Part shown: positions 12,293-26,476 of the stretch, one piece after another
How positions within the stretch are numbered: the stretch's first letter is position 1
Layout: each line of letters opens with the position of its first letter
Made by a program: the position numbers and the translations under genes
The notes under the pieces: generated by a model
Database searches by the model: none
What the model was told of the DNA's origin: nothing
What the model saw: the letters and a program-made list of their open reading frames with translations, nothing else
NCBI RefSeq assembly: GCF_002865645.1
Contig: NW_020194684.1
Coordinates: 1,271,308-1,335,307, forward strand
Length of the DNA stretch: 64,000 nt
Origin: Hyaloscypha bicolor E
Lineage: Eukaryota > Ascomycota > Leotiomycetes > Helotiales > Hyaloscyphaceae
Reading direction: 5' to 3'

Positions 12293-15200
12293 CTATAATT
12301 AAATAATTTTAATAATATTTTAATAAAAATATTATTTATATTATTAGAAAATATTTATAGTTTAATAAATTATATTTAATAAGATTTCTTTTTATATTTC
12401 TTAAATATTTAATAAATATTTAATATATTAATTTATTATAAATTTAAACTAATGTTTTATAAGACTTTATTTTAGTTTATTATATTATTTCAAATAATAA
12501 ATATAGTTTTAAAGTTATAAAAATATTTAATTATTTAATTATTTTATTTTAATATAAAATATTAATAATATTAATTATTATATTAATATTACTAGACTTT
12601 CTTATATAAATATAAAAGTAATAATTTTAAAAATAAAAATATTCTAAAAAATCTAAAAATAAAAAATCTAATTATTTTATAATTATAATATAAAATATAT
12701 AAAAATAAGATTCTTTATAATAAATTAATGAAATATATTATATTAAATAATATTTATACTAAATAAATTATAATAAATTGCTTTAAAATTAAAATATATT
12801 AATTTATTATAAATTATTTCAAATATTTAGTAAATATATATTATAATTTTAAGATACTAGAATTCTAGTAATAAGAAATATAAATATATTACTTTTATTT
12901 CAAATAATATTTTATATATTTATTCTAGCTAATTTAAATTTTATAAGAAAATAAAGCTAATAAATATATTTTAATTAATTACTTATTATATTTTAGAATT
13001 ATAATAATAAGCTTATCTAATATATAGCTTATAAATTAAAAAATATTTATAAAAGAAATTATTATTTTTAATTAGCTATATTTTTAATAAATACTTAAAT
13101 TAAGCTTTTCTTATAATATATTAGTAAAATATTAGTAGGTTTTTAATAATAATACTTATATTTAAAATTATAATAAGAAAATGCCTTTTATATATTTAAA
13201 ATATATATAAAATATCTAATATTTATATTATAAACTTTAAAAATTTTAAAATTTATTTTACTTTTATAAGTTTAATATTATTATTTCTAATAATTTTATT
13301 ACTTTTCTTTTTATTATTTTTATTTTATATAATATTTATATTTATTTTATTTTATTTTTATATTTAATTTTAAAGATTATTATTAAAATATTTCTGAAAT
13401 TAATTTAATAAATAATTAAGGCTAGATTTATTAAATAATTTTTAGTTAATATTTTAAATAATTAAAAAAATATAATTTTTTCTAAATAAACTCAATATTT
13501 AATTTCTTTCTAATATAGATTTAATATAATATAATAAATCTTGTATTTAAATATAATTTAAAATATATTAAAAGTATTTATTAAATATTTATATTTATAT
13601 AATTTTTAAAATTATAGCTAAATATAAAATTTAATAATTTCTAAATAATAATAATTAATTATATATAAGTATTTAATAGTACTTGAGATATTAATATAAT
13701 AAGAAATATATCAAATTAATTTTAATTATAAATAAATATTTAAGAAATAGAAAAAACTTATTTTTATAAACTTTATTTTAAAATATAATTAGTATAAATT
13801 AAAAAATACTTCTAAATTATTTGAAAAATATTTGAAAAATCTTTTCTAAATTTTTAAAACCTTTAGTAATAGTTTTAGCTTATATAATTATTAATTCGAA
13901 AATAATATAAATATATTATTAAGCCTTTTTATTATTTTTTAGTAATATTAATTAGGCCTTAATAAAATAAAATAAGATTAGTATTAAATAGTTTTATATT
14001 AATAATAAAGATATTTGTAAAATTATTATAAATATAGATTTTAAATAAGCTTATAATATATCTTTTATATATTTAATAAATAATTTTAATTAGAATTTAG
14101 TAAATATTCTAATTATTATATAATTTTAATTTTTAATTTTAATAATAGTAATTATAATAAATCTTAATATTTTATTATATTTATTATAAATATAGTCTTA
14201 ATTATTATATTATTATAAGCTAATTTAATTAAGATTTGCTTTATTATTAGTTTATAATTAATTAGAGAAGTTATAATAAAATAAAGTAATTTATTCTCGA
14301 TATATTTAATTATATTATTAAAGCTTTATAAGTATTTTTAAATAGTTATAATTCTAGTTTAGATATAGCTTCTTTTATTATTTATAAATATTAGTAATAA
14401 GTTTTATTAGAAATAAATACTAACTTATAGTTAGGCTTTTAAAATATTTTTACTTATATTATTAAAAACTTAAATATTATTAAGTTTATTAATAATATAA
14501 GTAATTGGCTTAAATAAAGTTAAATTCTTATAATAAAAGTTATTAAATAAGTTCTTATTTATTTTAAATATATTTCTTAAATATTTATAATATTAGATTA
14601 CTAGATATTTAAGCTTTATAATTTATTTATAACTTTTAAATATTTAATATAATTATTTCTTATATTACTAAAATTATATAATAATAGCTTTTTATAAAGA
14701 TTAATAAATATAATATATTATTAAATATATTTTATAATAAATTCTTCTATTATTTTAACTTTTATAATAAATATTTACTAAATATTTATAATATAAAAAG
14801 AAAATACTATTATAAACAAGTAAAGTATATAAATTATTTTAATTCTAACTTTTATAATTTTATTTCTTATATTATTAAAGAGCTTATTTCTAATAATACT
14901 TTTATTAATAATAGTAATATATCTTAAAAAAAGTTTTAAAAGTATAATTTTAATAAGCTAAAGGCCTTATTTCTTTTACTTTTAATATCTTTTTCTTTTT
15001 AATTAACTAGTTTACTTTTTTTTATAGTTTATAAGTTTTTTAAATAAGGCCTTTAAGCTAGAATTTATATAAAAGAGATTTAAGCTAGTTATAAAATAGT
15101 TCGAATTATTAAAAGTAAAAAAGGTTTTTATATTAAAGAAGATAAAAGAAGTAATATATTAATCTTTAAATTGAAAATAAATTAAAAGTATATTAATATT

Positions 15201-16936
15201 ATATCTTTATATATCTAAATGTATTTTTATTAATTATTTTTTATTTACTTTATTAAAACTTCTTTAATATTCTATAGCCGAAATTCTTCTAATTTTTAAT
15301 TTAAATATTAGAATATACTTGTATTATTAAATATTAATAAAGGCCTAATAGTAAGAAAATAATAATATATTTAAAACCTTATAATTATAGTATTATTTTA
15401 TAATAATTCTTATTATTCTTCTTATTTATCTTATATTAGTCTAAGAAATTATATTAGAAATCTTTATTAAATATTTTATAAATATTTCTAGAAAATTAAT
15501 ATATTTTTTCTTTATATAATTAAACCTTTAAAGGCTCAAATAAGGGCTCGAGGCTATTAGATTATTAACTAGATTTGCTTTATATATTAATATAAAGCTA
15601 TTTACTTATATATTAAGAAATAATTAAAAATATAATTAAATTATATTTTAAATAATTCAAGTATTTACTTTAGCTTTTAAAAGCTCTAAAAAATTATTAT
15701 AAAGATCTCGATACTTATTTTACTTTATTAATAATATCTTTTAGGGCTTTCTTATTATATATATTAGGCTTTTATAAATTAATAAAGAAAACTATTATCT
15801 TAAAAAAATAAGAAATTAAAAGTAATATATTTTTTATTATTTTTTATAAATATTTAGTAAATATTTAAAAAGTAATTAAAAAAAATTTTTAATTAACAAA
15901 TTATTTATTATTTAATATATTTTATATTATATTAATAAATTTCTTAGTTTTAAGTTTCTTTTTATTATAAAAAAGATATAAAATATAATTATTAAGAAGT
16001 AAAATACAAGTATTTGAGATAAAGAATAAAGAAATAGGCTTTAAGTTTGGTTTTAAAAAAGTATTATAACTAGCTTTAATATTTAGGGAAAAACAGCTTA
16101 AAAATTAAATTTCTGGCTATTTTACTAGCTTTTTAGCTAAGATTTGAGCTAAAATTGGATTTATTTTTAAACTAGAACTTAGAAATAATTTAATAAACAC
16201 TTTTTATATATTTTATAAATATTTATTAAATATTTACTAAATTAATTACATATAATTTGCTTTTATATATTAATATAATATATATCTTATATAATTTATT
16301 ATATTTAAATTAATTTAGTATATAATTTATTTTAATTTTTAATATTAAATTCCTTATTAACTTTATTAAATCTTATTTAGTATATATAATAATTTCTAAA
16401 TAGCTTATATAAATATATAATAAAATTATAATTATTATAGAGAATTATTATTATTAAATAATAAATATATAGCCTAATTTAAAAAAATTAATATAAGTAA
16501 AATCTTACTTGAATATTATATATTATTAGTAAAAATATAATAAAATAATTCCCTAAAATAAACTTTAATATATATTCTAAACTAGTTTATTATAGAATTA
16601 TAGCTTTCTAGATATTATTTTATAAATATTTAATAAATAAATTAAAAATATCTATATTTAAATACTTATATTTTAATTAAGATTAAATAATAAATAGCTA
16701 ATTAGGCAAGTAATATAAGAAGTGAAATATACTAGTATTATTTTAATAATAATTATATATAATAGAAATTATTTAAGAAAGATTATATAAGAATATTTAT
16801 AATAAATAAGAAATAGCTAAAGCTAATATAATTTTATATAGGTAATATATTTGAGAAATATTTCTAAAATAATTATAGCTTAGTTTTAATTTTTATTTCT
16901 TAATAAAAATTATTTATAAAAAAAATTAAAATATAG
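12293..16936. other. unassigned AT-rich tract (decayed repeats)
   Basis: About 4.6 kb of extreme AT content with no open frame of note and no family I can recognise. Short palindrome-like words of the form AAATATTTA-N-TAAATATTT recur (for example near 12420, 12825, 14766, 15845 and 16217). An inverted pair around AGGCCTTATT / AATAAGGCCT (about 14960 and 15045) could form a hairpin. It is probably old transposon DNA, and it contains the site where gypsy D inserted. Confidence 0.5.
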
Positions 16937-16941
16937 TTTAT

Positions 16942-17241
16942 TATAATATATATAGGATCGCACGTGACTTAAGGGCATATAATAAACCTCGGATATCGCG
17001 GGTATTAATTAGAGAAATTAATAGCTCTTTAATATTATAACTAATTACTATTTATATTATAAGTATTAAGCTTATAAATTACTAATTATATATATATATT
17101 ATTAGGGCCTTTTATTTAGAGAAGGCTTCCCTAGACCTTATAAAAGAGACAGAAATTAGTTCTATACTGAATTTAATATTATAGTTTTATAATTCACTAA
17201 TTTATTCTATTATTTTATTATTTACTAATAAATATCTTATA
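16942..17241 (+). repeat. 5' LTR of gypsy D
   Basis: About 300 bp, starting TATAATATATATAGG and ending AAATATCTTATA. It keeps a GGATCGCACGTGACTTAAGG stretch, with a CACGTG palindrome, that is mutated in the 3' LTR. Confidence 0.9.
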
Positions 17242-20200
17242 AGCTAATCTCTTTATCCTTAAAGGAAGTAGTTTAATAAGTAATTATATCTCGAAATCTA
17301 TAAAATCTATAATCTCTTACTAAAGCTATTTCTATAGAGAAAGTTAACTAAATTAATTCTAATATAGGTAATAGTAAAGGCTTGTCTAATACTTTTAATA
17401 GGGCCTCTTAGAAGCCTCTATAAACGAGTAATAATAATGAAAATAATTCCGGTAATAATTAAAATACCGAGATTAATACCTAAGTCACTACTATTTAAAC
17501 TATAGAATAAGGCTTATATATTAAAGTTAAAGCACTCTAATAAAAGCAAGAATTAGTAAATATAATTAATTAATATATTCTATAGTTAGAATAATATAAG
17601 GATATCTTTAGAGATATCTTATAGTTTACTATATTTTATAGAAACTCTATTTATAAGTTTATTCTATTTTCTTTAGTAATTTTTATTAAAGAATTTCCTG
17701 AAATAGAATTAGAATCTATTTCTTTTTCTAATATAATAAGCTTTAAAAGTAATCTCAATACTATTTATTAGAAGCTACTATATAATATTCTAAAGATATA
17801 TTTAAACTAAAAGAAGCTTTTTAAGATCCGAATATCTGACTTATATTATAAAAAGTCTTTTAAGAAATAGAGAATATTTGTATTTTCCTAAAAAGTAGTT
17901 TTTAGAACCTAACTTTAGACTTATAATAAATATTCTTCTAAAATTAACTTTACTACAAGTGCCCTTAGAAACAAATCTTATAATACTTAGGAAGCTATAA
18001 TAAAGTAAAGCCTACTATTATATAAAGTCTATTAGAAGTAATTTAAGGCCTATTTAGCTAATATATTTCAAGTACCTTAAATCTATTAATAAGATATCTT
18101 TAAGGAACTCTAAGATCTTTACTAGAAAAATAGTAAAATAGTTACTAAGTTATATATTCGGATAATTAGTTTCGAAGTTAATTAGAACCTATACCTTAAG
18201 AGAGACCGAGTTCGGACTTTTAATACTATTCTATTTAACTATAAGATTTATTAGATACTTGTATTTATTTTCTCAAGAAATAAGGCAATATCTATTTCCG
18301 AATAGCTTAAGAAAGCTTAGAAAGCAAAATATACTACTTATTTTAAATTAAGAAAAGCAAAAATAAGAAAGTTTAATAAGAGTAACTCTATTCTCAAAAA
18401 CTCTAACTTAGCGAATTCTGATTTATAAGGCTATTAAAAAAGAAAGGAGAAGTTCCAAAAATTATATAAGAAATCCTTAAATAATACTTTGGCCTTTTTT
18501 AGGCCTTAATAGAATACTAGTTTTATTTTAAGTATAGTTTATTAGACTTATAAATAGAAATAATATTTTTTAGGAAATATAAAGTATTCTAAGTATATTA
18601 AATAGGCTTAGTAAAATTCTAATAAGGCTAAAACTATAAAAGAGTTAAGGCATTTATAAAAGCAAGTTAATACTATTACTATAAAAAAAATACTTTAGAA
18701 GAGACTCTTTTAAAAAATAAGAAAAAGAGAAAACTAAATCTTAAATATTAATAATTTTAGCTATAATAAAAAAGACATATTACTTTATATAACTATTTAA
18801 GCAAGATTAATATAGCCAGAAATAAGTACCTTAGAAATATATAATAGACTTAGTAATATTAGATTAAATTATAATTTCCTTAATAATAATTAGGCTTAAA
18901 GCTAGGGCTTTATTACTTTAGCTAAATATAACTAAGAATTTATAATCTTTTATAAAAATAGATTCAAGATCTATTAAGCTTATAATTTTAAGGTATTTAT
19001 TATAGATAATTATAGTAAGATATATTCTTTTAAGCTCCGGTTCTATAAATATAAGAATATTAGCTCTTATAGCTTTATTTTTAATATAGAATTTTATAAA
19101 GTAATTCTTATATAATATATAGACTATATTAAGAAATAATAGATATATATACCTATATAGCCTAATAATATTAAGATTCTAATACCAAAAAAGTTTAGTA
19201 AGAAGCTTAACTAGTACTCTAAGCTAGTATCTCAAGTTTTATTCTTAACTAAAGGCAAATATAACTATTCTAGATAGTAGGCTTTATATATTTGTAATAG
19301 TTACTAGATCTTTATTTTATTATATAGTTTTAGTAATACTAAATAAAAGTTTTTAATATAGCAAATTAATATTCTTTAGAAAAAGGCTTTAAAGATATCT
19401 ATTTATTTCTGGAATAATAAATATAAAAATTTCTTAGAGGTTTTTAACTCTAATAAAGCTTTGAAATTTCCTAATTTTAGTAATATTAAATACTCTATTA
19501 ATATAGATAGTATAGTCCCGTATAGACCTTTATATAATCTATTAGAAATCTAACTAGAAGTATTATATTTATATTTATAAGATATATTTTATAAATATTA
19601 AATAAAGTCTAGTAAAAGCCTAATAAAGATATCTATTCTTTTTATTTCCAAGAAGAATAAAGAGCTATATCTTTATATTAATTATTATAAACTTAATTAA
19701 GTTATAATTAAAAATTAGTATTTGCTTTCTTTTATTAATAAGACTTTTAGTTAGCTTTAAAAAGCCAAGATCTTTATAAAGCTAGATTTTAAGAATATAT
19801 ATTATTAGATAAGAATTCGTAAAAAATACAAATAGAAAATAGCTTTTAGAACCTGCTATAGCTATTTTAAATACTTTATAATACTTTTTGGGCTAGCTAA
19901 TATACTAGCTATATTTCAAATATATATTAATACTATACTTATAGAACTTCTGAATTATTTCATAATTATTTATTTAGATAATATTCTTATTTATTCCCAA
20001 AATAAAAATAAATACTATAATTATATTTACTAGATATTTATTAGGCTATATAAAAATAATCTGTTTTATAAACTTAGTAAATACAAGTTTAATATTAAGG
20101 AAATCAAATTCTTGAGCTTCCTTATTAAAATAGAAGATATTTATATGAATTCTAAATAGATCTATAGTATTATTAAATAGCTAGAACTAGAATTATTCTA

Positions 20201-23200
20201 TAATATTTAAGTATTTCTTGAATTTACTAATTTCTATTATAGGTTTATTAATTATTACTTTCAGGTAATTATAGACTTAATAAACCTCTTAAAAGAAATA
20301 GAAAAGAGCCGGAAATCCGGTTTCTTTATATAAATAAATAAAGTAACTAAAAGCTATAAGACTTTAAAAAAAGCTTTTACTATAATACCTATTCTAGTCT
20401 ATTTTGACTCTTCTAAAAAGATTTGTATTAAAACTAATATATCGAAATTTGTAATTACTAGTACTATTTTATAATAAGTTAATTCTAGTAATAGCCCGAA
20501 AAAATACTAGTATCTAATAGTATTCTGGTTCTGGAAACTTTCCGGAGCCAAATACAATTATAGTACTTATAATAGGGAACTACTTGTAATTATTAAAGCC
20601 TTTAAATATTAGTATTATTACCTTAAAGAGTTCAGATTTATAATCGAGGTTATTATAGACTATAATAACCTCTAATACTTTATAGAAATAAAGTATCTAG
20701 AAAGCTATTAAATATATTAGGTAATATACTTTATAATATATAATTTTAATATTATTTATTATAGAAGTGCCTTAAATCTAGTAAATAGATCTAGTAAAAG
20801 GCCTAATTATAAAAAAGATTCTATTAATATAATTTGGCTTCTAATCTTTTAAAATAAATTAAAGAAAGCTTTTATAATTATAATTTAGAAATTCTTATAA
20901 ATATCTAAAGAGTTTCTTCTTTAAAATAAATAATCTTATAGATTTCTTAATTATAGAATTAATTAAGAAATAAGATATAGAGAAATGCCTTAAAGGCTCT
21001 ATTACTATAGCTAAAATAATAAGGATATTTATAACTATATTACTTAATAGAACTAAAGACTTTTTAGTTCTCTAAGTTTTTGAATTAAATAGTTATAAAT
21101 ATCTAATTCCCTATATATAGATATATATAGTTACTAAAAAAGCTATAGTACTAGCTTCTTTATCTGAATTCCTTCTAAATATTATTCAGGTAGCTTAGAG
21201 AAATAATTCTTAATATTAGAATATCTTAAAATAGAGGCTTAGTAAAAGAAATACTAAAGGAAAAGAAATCTGGAAAAATAACTCGGGCCTATTTAGATAT
21301 TATTTAAGAATTATTATATTTAATAATTCCGCCTTATATTAAGAAGTTATAAAGCTTTATTATAATAATCTAATAGCCAGATATTATAGAATAAAGAAAA
21401 CTCTCGAGCTTCTTAGAAAATTCTAGTATTAGAAGAATATAGAAAGAAATATTTATAAGTATTATTAAAAATATAATATTTACTAAAGAGTTAAAGCTAA
21501 GAGGCATTTGCTATATAGTCTGCTTAGCAGTTTACTATAGCCTAAAAAACTCTAGAATAAGATCTCTATAGATTTTATTATAGGTCTACTATTATATAAA
21601 AACTCGGTAAAAGATCCCGATTTTAATATAATTCTTATAGTTATTAACTAGTATTTTAAAATAGTAAGGTATATTATATATTATAAAATAGTTAATTCTT
21701 TAAAGCTTATTAAGATTATATAGAAATATATTTTCTTAATTTTTGGCTTCTCTAATAAAATTATTTCCGATTAAGAAATAGTATTTACTAGCTAGTTCTA
21801 GTCTGCTTTCTGCTTCTATTTAATATATAAATAGTATTTAAATACAGCTTATTATTCTTAAATAAATAGTTAGATAAAAAGGCAGAATTAGGCCCTAGAA
21901 TATTACCTGAGATATTATTATAATACTTAAAAGAATAACTAATTTAAGAAATTATTTTTTACGGAATTTATATATAATAACTCAAAATATTAGATTTTAT
22001 AAGATATATCTTTCTATATATATTACGGATATTACCTTTAATTTCTATAAAATCCTGAGAATAAGATTATAAAAAAGGTACTAGCTATATATAAAAGGCT
22101 AGAAACCCTTAAAGCAAAGCAGAGAAAGCTTAAGAACTTATAATATTATATATAAAATAACCGGGAAACCTATTATAATAGATATTAGTTAGCTAAATAC
22201 TATTTTAAAGAAGCCTAAATAATACTATTAATAAGAAATATTAAACTTAAGGCAAGAAAGCTTAAATTAAAATTTATAGGTCTGTTTAAGATCCTTAAAT
22301 ATATTAGTAATTCGGTATATAAATTAGAACTATTAAATATATATAATTATTTATATCTAATTTTCTATATTTCTTTTTTAAGAAATATAAAATAAAAAAG
22401 AATTAGAAGCTATATCTATATTTTTCCGAAGACTTTCCGGAATTAGTAAATAATAATAAAGAATAAAAATAGGAAATAGAAGCTATTATTAATTACTAAT
22501 AAGATAAAAGAAGCAAGAAGTAATAGTATTTAATTAAATAGAAAGCCTAGCCTAAAAATTATAATATTTAGTTATCTGCTTTCTCTAACCTTAAAAATTT
22601 TAAGGAACTTCTAAAATTATATAACTAAAACTATAGCTTGAAATCTAAAACTATCTTTTAATAACCTCTTAAAATTAAAAAGAATTCTGAACTATTAAGA
22701 AAAAGGCTACTTAAAAAAAAAAGAATCTAGCCGGCTAAGAAAGGGCCCAGAATAGTAATAGAAATACTTTTTTTCTAGGGTTTTTTATTTATAAAGGTTT
22801 TCCAGAGTTTTATTAAAGCTTATAAGAATTATATTTAAATTATTAGAAAAAGATTTAGAATTAAGAAAGATTTATTATAGATAGACTAGCTATAGGTATC
22901 TTAAATAAATAAACTTTAATTCTTATAAATTTCTAATTCCTAAAACAAGAATATTAAACGCCGGCCCTATTTAAAACTTAATAAAGAACTAGATAATGCT
23001 TTCCGGAATCCACTTATTCTTTAATAAGATATAGTTATACTATAATAATATTAGTATTAAGAATATTAAAAGAAGTAAATAAAGAACCTATAATAGTTAT
23101 ATATGTCTTATAAAAGGCCCGAATTTCTAAAGTTAAATCCCGAATAGCTATAAATATTATATTATTAGTACTTAAAATACTAGTAATAAATTACTTAGAA

Positions 23201-23974
23201 ATCTCGGTAATAAGCTCGGTAATAAGATTAATACCTTAAAGATAAACTTTATAGTATTTCTTTAAGAAATTAGTAAATATCTAAATATATTAGAAAAATC
23301 TATTTTTGAAATATTAATCTAAATAGTATTATCTTCTGCTTTATTAAAATAGGAAGAAGAATTCCGAAGCTTATTAGACTTTTTTTAGTTTTCGAAAACC
23401 TAATTAATAGTATTATTTATATTAGTATAATACTATTTAGAATATTTTTTAAGAAATTTCTTAAAAATTATAATAGTATTTTTCTAGAACTAGTAAGCCT
23501 CTAATAAATAATAAGGAATCTAAAATTGCATTAGCTTTAATAGATATTAAAGCTAAAGAACTTATTAATATATAAGATTTAGAGCCCTTATTATAATAGT
23601 TATAATTTTTCTTACTAGATACTATAATATATAAAGTAAAGAAATTAATAAGTAAATACTTGAAATATTTCAAGTATTTACTAGTAATAGAAAAGAAGGC
23701 TAGAAGATTACCTTTATACTTGTAATTATATTAGTAGATAGTAAAGCTAGAAAATATTATAGAATTAATTAAAAATAATTAAAGAAGACTTAAAGAAAAA
23801 TAAAAGAAAAAGCTAGAAGGTAATAATAGAAAAAGTTATTATATATATAGTTATTAGAAAGAAAGAAAATATATAATAATATAAAGAGGTTCTTTTATAA
23901 AAATAGAGAATTATCTGAATTAACTACTAGTTTTTATATTAGTTCTAATTAGAAATTAGTATAACCGATTAATA
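17242..23974 (+). pseudogene. gypsy D gag-pol relic, part 1
   Basis: Long nearly continuous frames broken by TAA/TAG. A gag-like region is followed by RT around 19480-20250, with landmarks LDF, FGLANIPAIFQ and the active site YLDNILIYS (YLDN at 19971-19982). Only the second catalytic Asp is changed here. RNase H-like sequence follows (about 20370-20800), then integrase with ISIDFIIGL near 21561, a DQEIVFTSQF stretch near 21770 and a KLELL...FYISFLR stretch near 22320-22380, typical of the C-terminal integrase region before a chromodomain. The end is interrupted by gypsy B. Confidence 0.85.
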
Positions 23975-23979
23975 TATAC

Positions 23980-24239
23980 TATAATAGGTCGAGACCCGAT
24001 TTATATACTTGGCTAGAAGCCTATATTAGGTTATATAATAAAGGCCCGGCCTTTATTATATAATATACCTCCTTAGATTAATAGAGTAATTATATATTAC
24101 TTAGAAAACTCGGATATCTTAAAGAATATAGTTCTGCTTCTTCTATTTCTTTTATTTTTCTTTCTCTTTTTTCCTTAAAAAATTCTATTTAGTTAATCGA
24201 ACTACTAGTTTTCTTTATATAAAGGCCTGGCCTATAATA
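23980..24239 (+). repeat. 5' LTR of gypsy B
   Basis: 260 bp, TATAATAGGTCGAG... to ...GGCCTATAATA. It contains the CCTTTATTATATAATA / TATATAATAAAGG inverted motif also present in gypsy A. It keeps more GC than the gypsy A copy. Confidence 0.9.
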
Positions 24240-24633
24240 TTAGAATTCTTTCTCTTTTATCTTTACTAACTAGAGATTATATATATATAAAGCTAGAAAT
24301 AAGAAGTATCTGAATCTATATATAGAAAATAAAGCTAGAAGTAAACTCTATTTAAAACTATCTATAAAGCTAATACCTTAGTAAGACTTTAAAGTATATA
24401 AAAGCTAGTAGTAGGAAATGCTTGAAACTATATATAAAAGCCAGAATACTAATTTAACTAGTTAATATTAGAAATTATCTAGGTTTTTTTAAGCCTGGCT
24501 TAAGAAAATAAAACTATTAAATCTTTCTATTATATAAAAATTTAGAAGCAAGACTTCTGGTAATTAGTTAGATAAACAGATAGCTATATAAAGCCAAGAT
24601 AATAAATAAGGCTCCCTAATAGCTATAAGAAGC

Positions 24634-24776
24634 TGTCGTATGTACGGGTACTAGGGAGCTTAGCTTTGCTTACTTAGCGGCCCCTTTTATTTAGCTAGAT
24701 CCAGAGGCTCCCTTTAGAGCTTCTTTTAATTAGATAACTACTTATGCAAATTACTATTCCTTGCTATTTTGCGATA
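24634..24776 (+). repeat. 5' LTR of element E
   Basis: 143 bp; starts TGTCGTATGTACGGG and ends TTGCGATA. It differs from the right copy by a few transitions (for example CTTTGC versus CTTCGC) and a 2-bp indel near the start. Confidence 0.87.
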
Positions 24777-25139
24777 GTTATAAGCCCGGCATACTAGCTA
24801 TATATCTCTATTAGTAATTAGTAAGCGTTCTAGTAATTGCGGTTTGTTCTCACTATAGTCGTAACTACCAAAAGAATACGTTTTACCTGGTTTTCTTATC
24901 CTTTATTCCTCTCTTTAGAATAGTAGCTCTACTAGTCTCCGATATACGCCTTACTAATTACAGGAGCTTCCCTGCATGGTATATAGAGCTTAAAATTAAT
25001 TTCACCTTTCGAAACGTATGGTACCTCGTTAATCCCGATGCTCCAGAAGCTCCTTACCTGCTCTCTGCAGAGTCCCCCCTACCTCTTACGATTAATTAAA
25101 TAATTGAGTAATCGAATATTAAGCAAAATACTCTATTAG

Positions 25140-26121
25140 CAATATGGGATGCGGATGGGAGGCCAGAAGCAGAGAAGGGAGCATGACCAAGAGCTCCATG
25201 TCCAGCTCGTTTTGACGATATTAAGGAGGAATACTTGTTTAGGCTCAAGGAGTACTCTGTTAAGTAATTAAATTAGTTAACGCAAAGCTCTCGGTATTAG
25301 AATATCTGGGATTAGGTACGCCGTACGGTAGAACCTGCTCTGCTCGTACTATATCTTGAGTTACTTGTTTCCCAGCAGAGGCTCTCTCTTTAGAACGTCA
25401 TACGAGCTCTTCGCGAGAAATTCCAGCTATCGGAGAACAATATGCGGGAATAAGTAAGGGAGGATTATAACAGAATTCTGGACCGTGGCAGAATAGGTAG
25501 AGAATCTCCCATAGCCTGGATTAATAATTGGTACCAAGCTCTTGCACGAGCTCAAACCTACCGAGTTACAGAAGTCGAAGAATTCCTGGTAATCAAGGAC
25601 TTTCTTCAAGTGGTAGTAGCCAAGTTTATACTAATTTGGGGAGCATAGCAACTTGCTTTGGTAATTGAGGCTAATGCGCTTGGAGAGCCCATTCGTACGC
25701 TCGAGTAATACGGAAGGATCTTTGAGGCCCTGATTCAGTAAAATGAACGCTCTTTACTTGTGATCTTTGCTTCTCTCGCTAGACGATCTGATTCGCAAGG
25801 CCACTCGTATTCTTGTAAGGAAACAAGAGCGGAAAAGCACCCGTGGAAGCCCGTTAATTGCTCTATTCTAGAGCTTGTAACTACTGGTTCCTGTACCAGG
25901 AAACTTGATCCATAGCCTACGGACGAGTAATTGAAGGACGTACGAGAACGCTTGGCAAAAGGATACGAGAAGCTACGTAGGCAGCTTGAGAAGAAGGGTT
26001 AGATAAAGAATGGAGGGAAGTTACCAGGGGACTTTGAGTATTAATAGTGCGTATGATGTGGTTTCCTGGCTTTGGGCTTGCAGAGCCGTCCGGGGCTAGA
26101 GCTAGGCTTTTTTGGGAACTG
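25140..26121 (+). pseudogene. Gag-like reading frame of element E
   Basis: One frame, without a visible indel, runs for about 325 codons and holds roughly 15 stops; nearly all are TAG/TAA at Gln-like positions or TGA at Trp/Arg-like positions. It carries helical, charged stretches such as KEEYLFRLKEYSV and IGRESPIAWINNWYQALAR. Near 25810-25900 comes an HPWKPVNC...TTGSC...KLDP pattern, then RERLAKGYEKLRRQLEKKGW and a late C-x2-C pair (CVWCG, about 26048-26062 if the intervening stop is Trp). This resembles the knuckle and C-terminal part of Gag in fungal copia-type elements. It is known from pattern only. Confidence 0.75.
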
Positions 26122-26331
26122 AGTATACTGCCGGAGACATCTGGGGACGCTCTGCTTCCTACCCCTTTTGGTTCTATTAGCTTAATGTGAGGCGTTAGGG
26201 AATAACGGTTTCTTAGCTCTCAATTAGGGGAGATAGACCACTATATATATATTCCTTTTAGCTAGGGGTGCTCCGTGGGAGTACTTTACTAGCTATTTCC
26301 TTTATATATAGAATTAGAAGCCTCTGGGGAG

Positions 26332-26476
26332 TGTATCATATGTACGGGTACTAGGGAGCTTAGCTTCGCTTACTCAGCGGCCCCTTTTATTTAGCTAGAT
26401 CCAGAGGCTCCCTTTAGAGCTTCTTTTAATTAGATAACTACTTATGCAAATTACTATTCCTTGCTATTTTGCAATA
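26332..26476 (+). repeat. 3' LTR of element E
   Basis: 145 bp; starts TGTATCATATGTACGGG and ends TTGCAATA, then the GAAGC target duplication and gypsy B gag sequence. It still carries the same AGGGAGCTTAGC and AGCGGCCCC blocks as the left copy. Confidence 0.87.

Larger units (their letters stand above)
24634..26476 (+). mobile_element. element E: short gag-only LTR element (TR-GAG-like), innermost level
   Basis: 1,843 bp bounded by two nearly identical direct repeats of about 145 bp. It starts TGT and ends ATA, with a purine-rich tract (CTCTGGGGAG) just before the right repeat and a perfect 5-bp TSD GAAGC (24629-24633 and 26477-26481). The interior has room for one Gag-like reading frame only; there is no protease, integrase or RT. 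It is clearly richer in GC than gypsy B around it, so it has suffered less RIP and is probably the youngest insertion. It would need enzymes from another element to move. Confidence 0.88.

Noticed and set aside
12293..16936. Mitochondrial DNA or plasmid as source of the AT-rich tract
   Set aside because: There are no mitochondrial genes or tRNAs, and it is bounded by nuclear-type LTR elements with TSDs.
23461..25609. Minus-strand open frames at 23461-23673 and 25427-25609
   Set aside because: Both lie antisense to gypsy D and to the gag-like frame of element E, and lack any domain.
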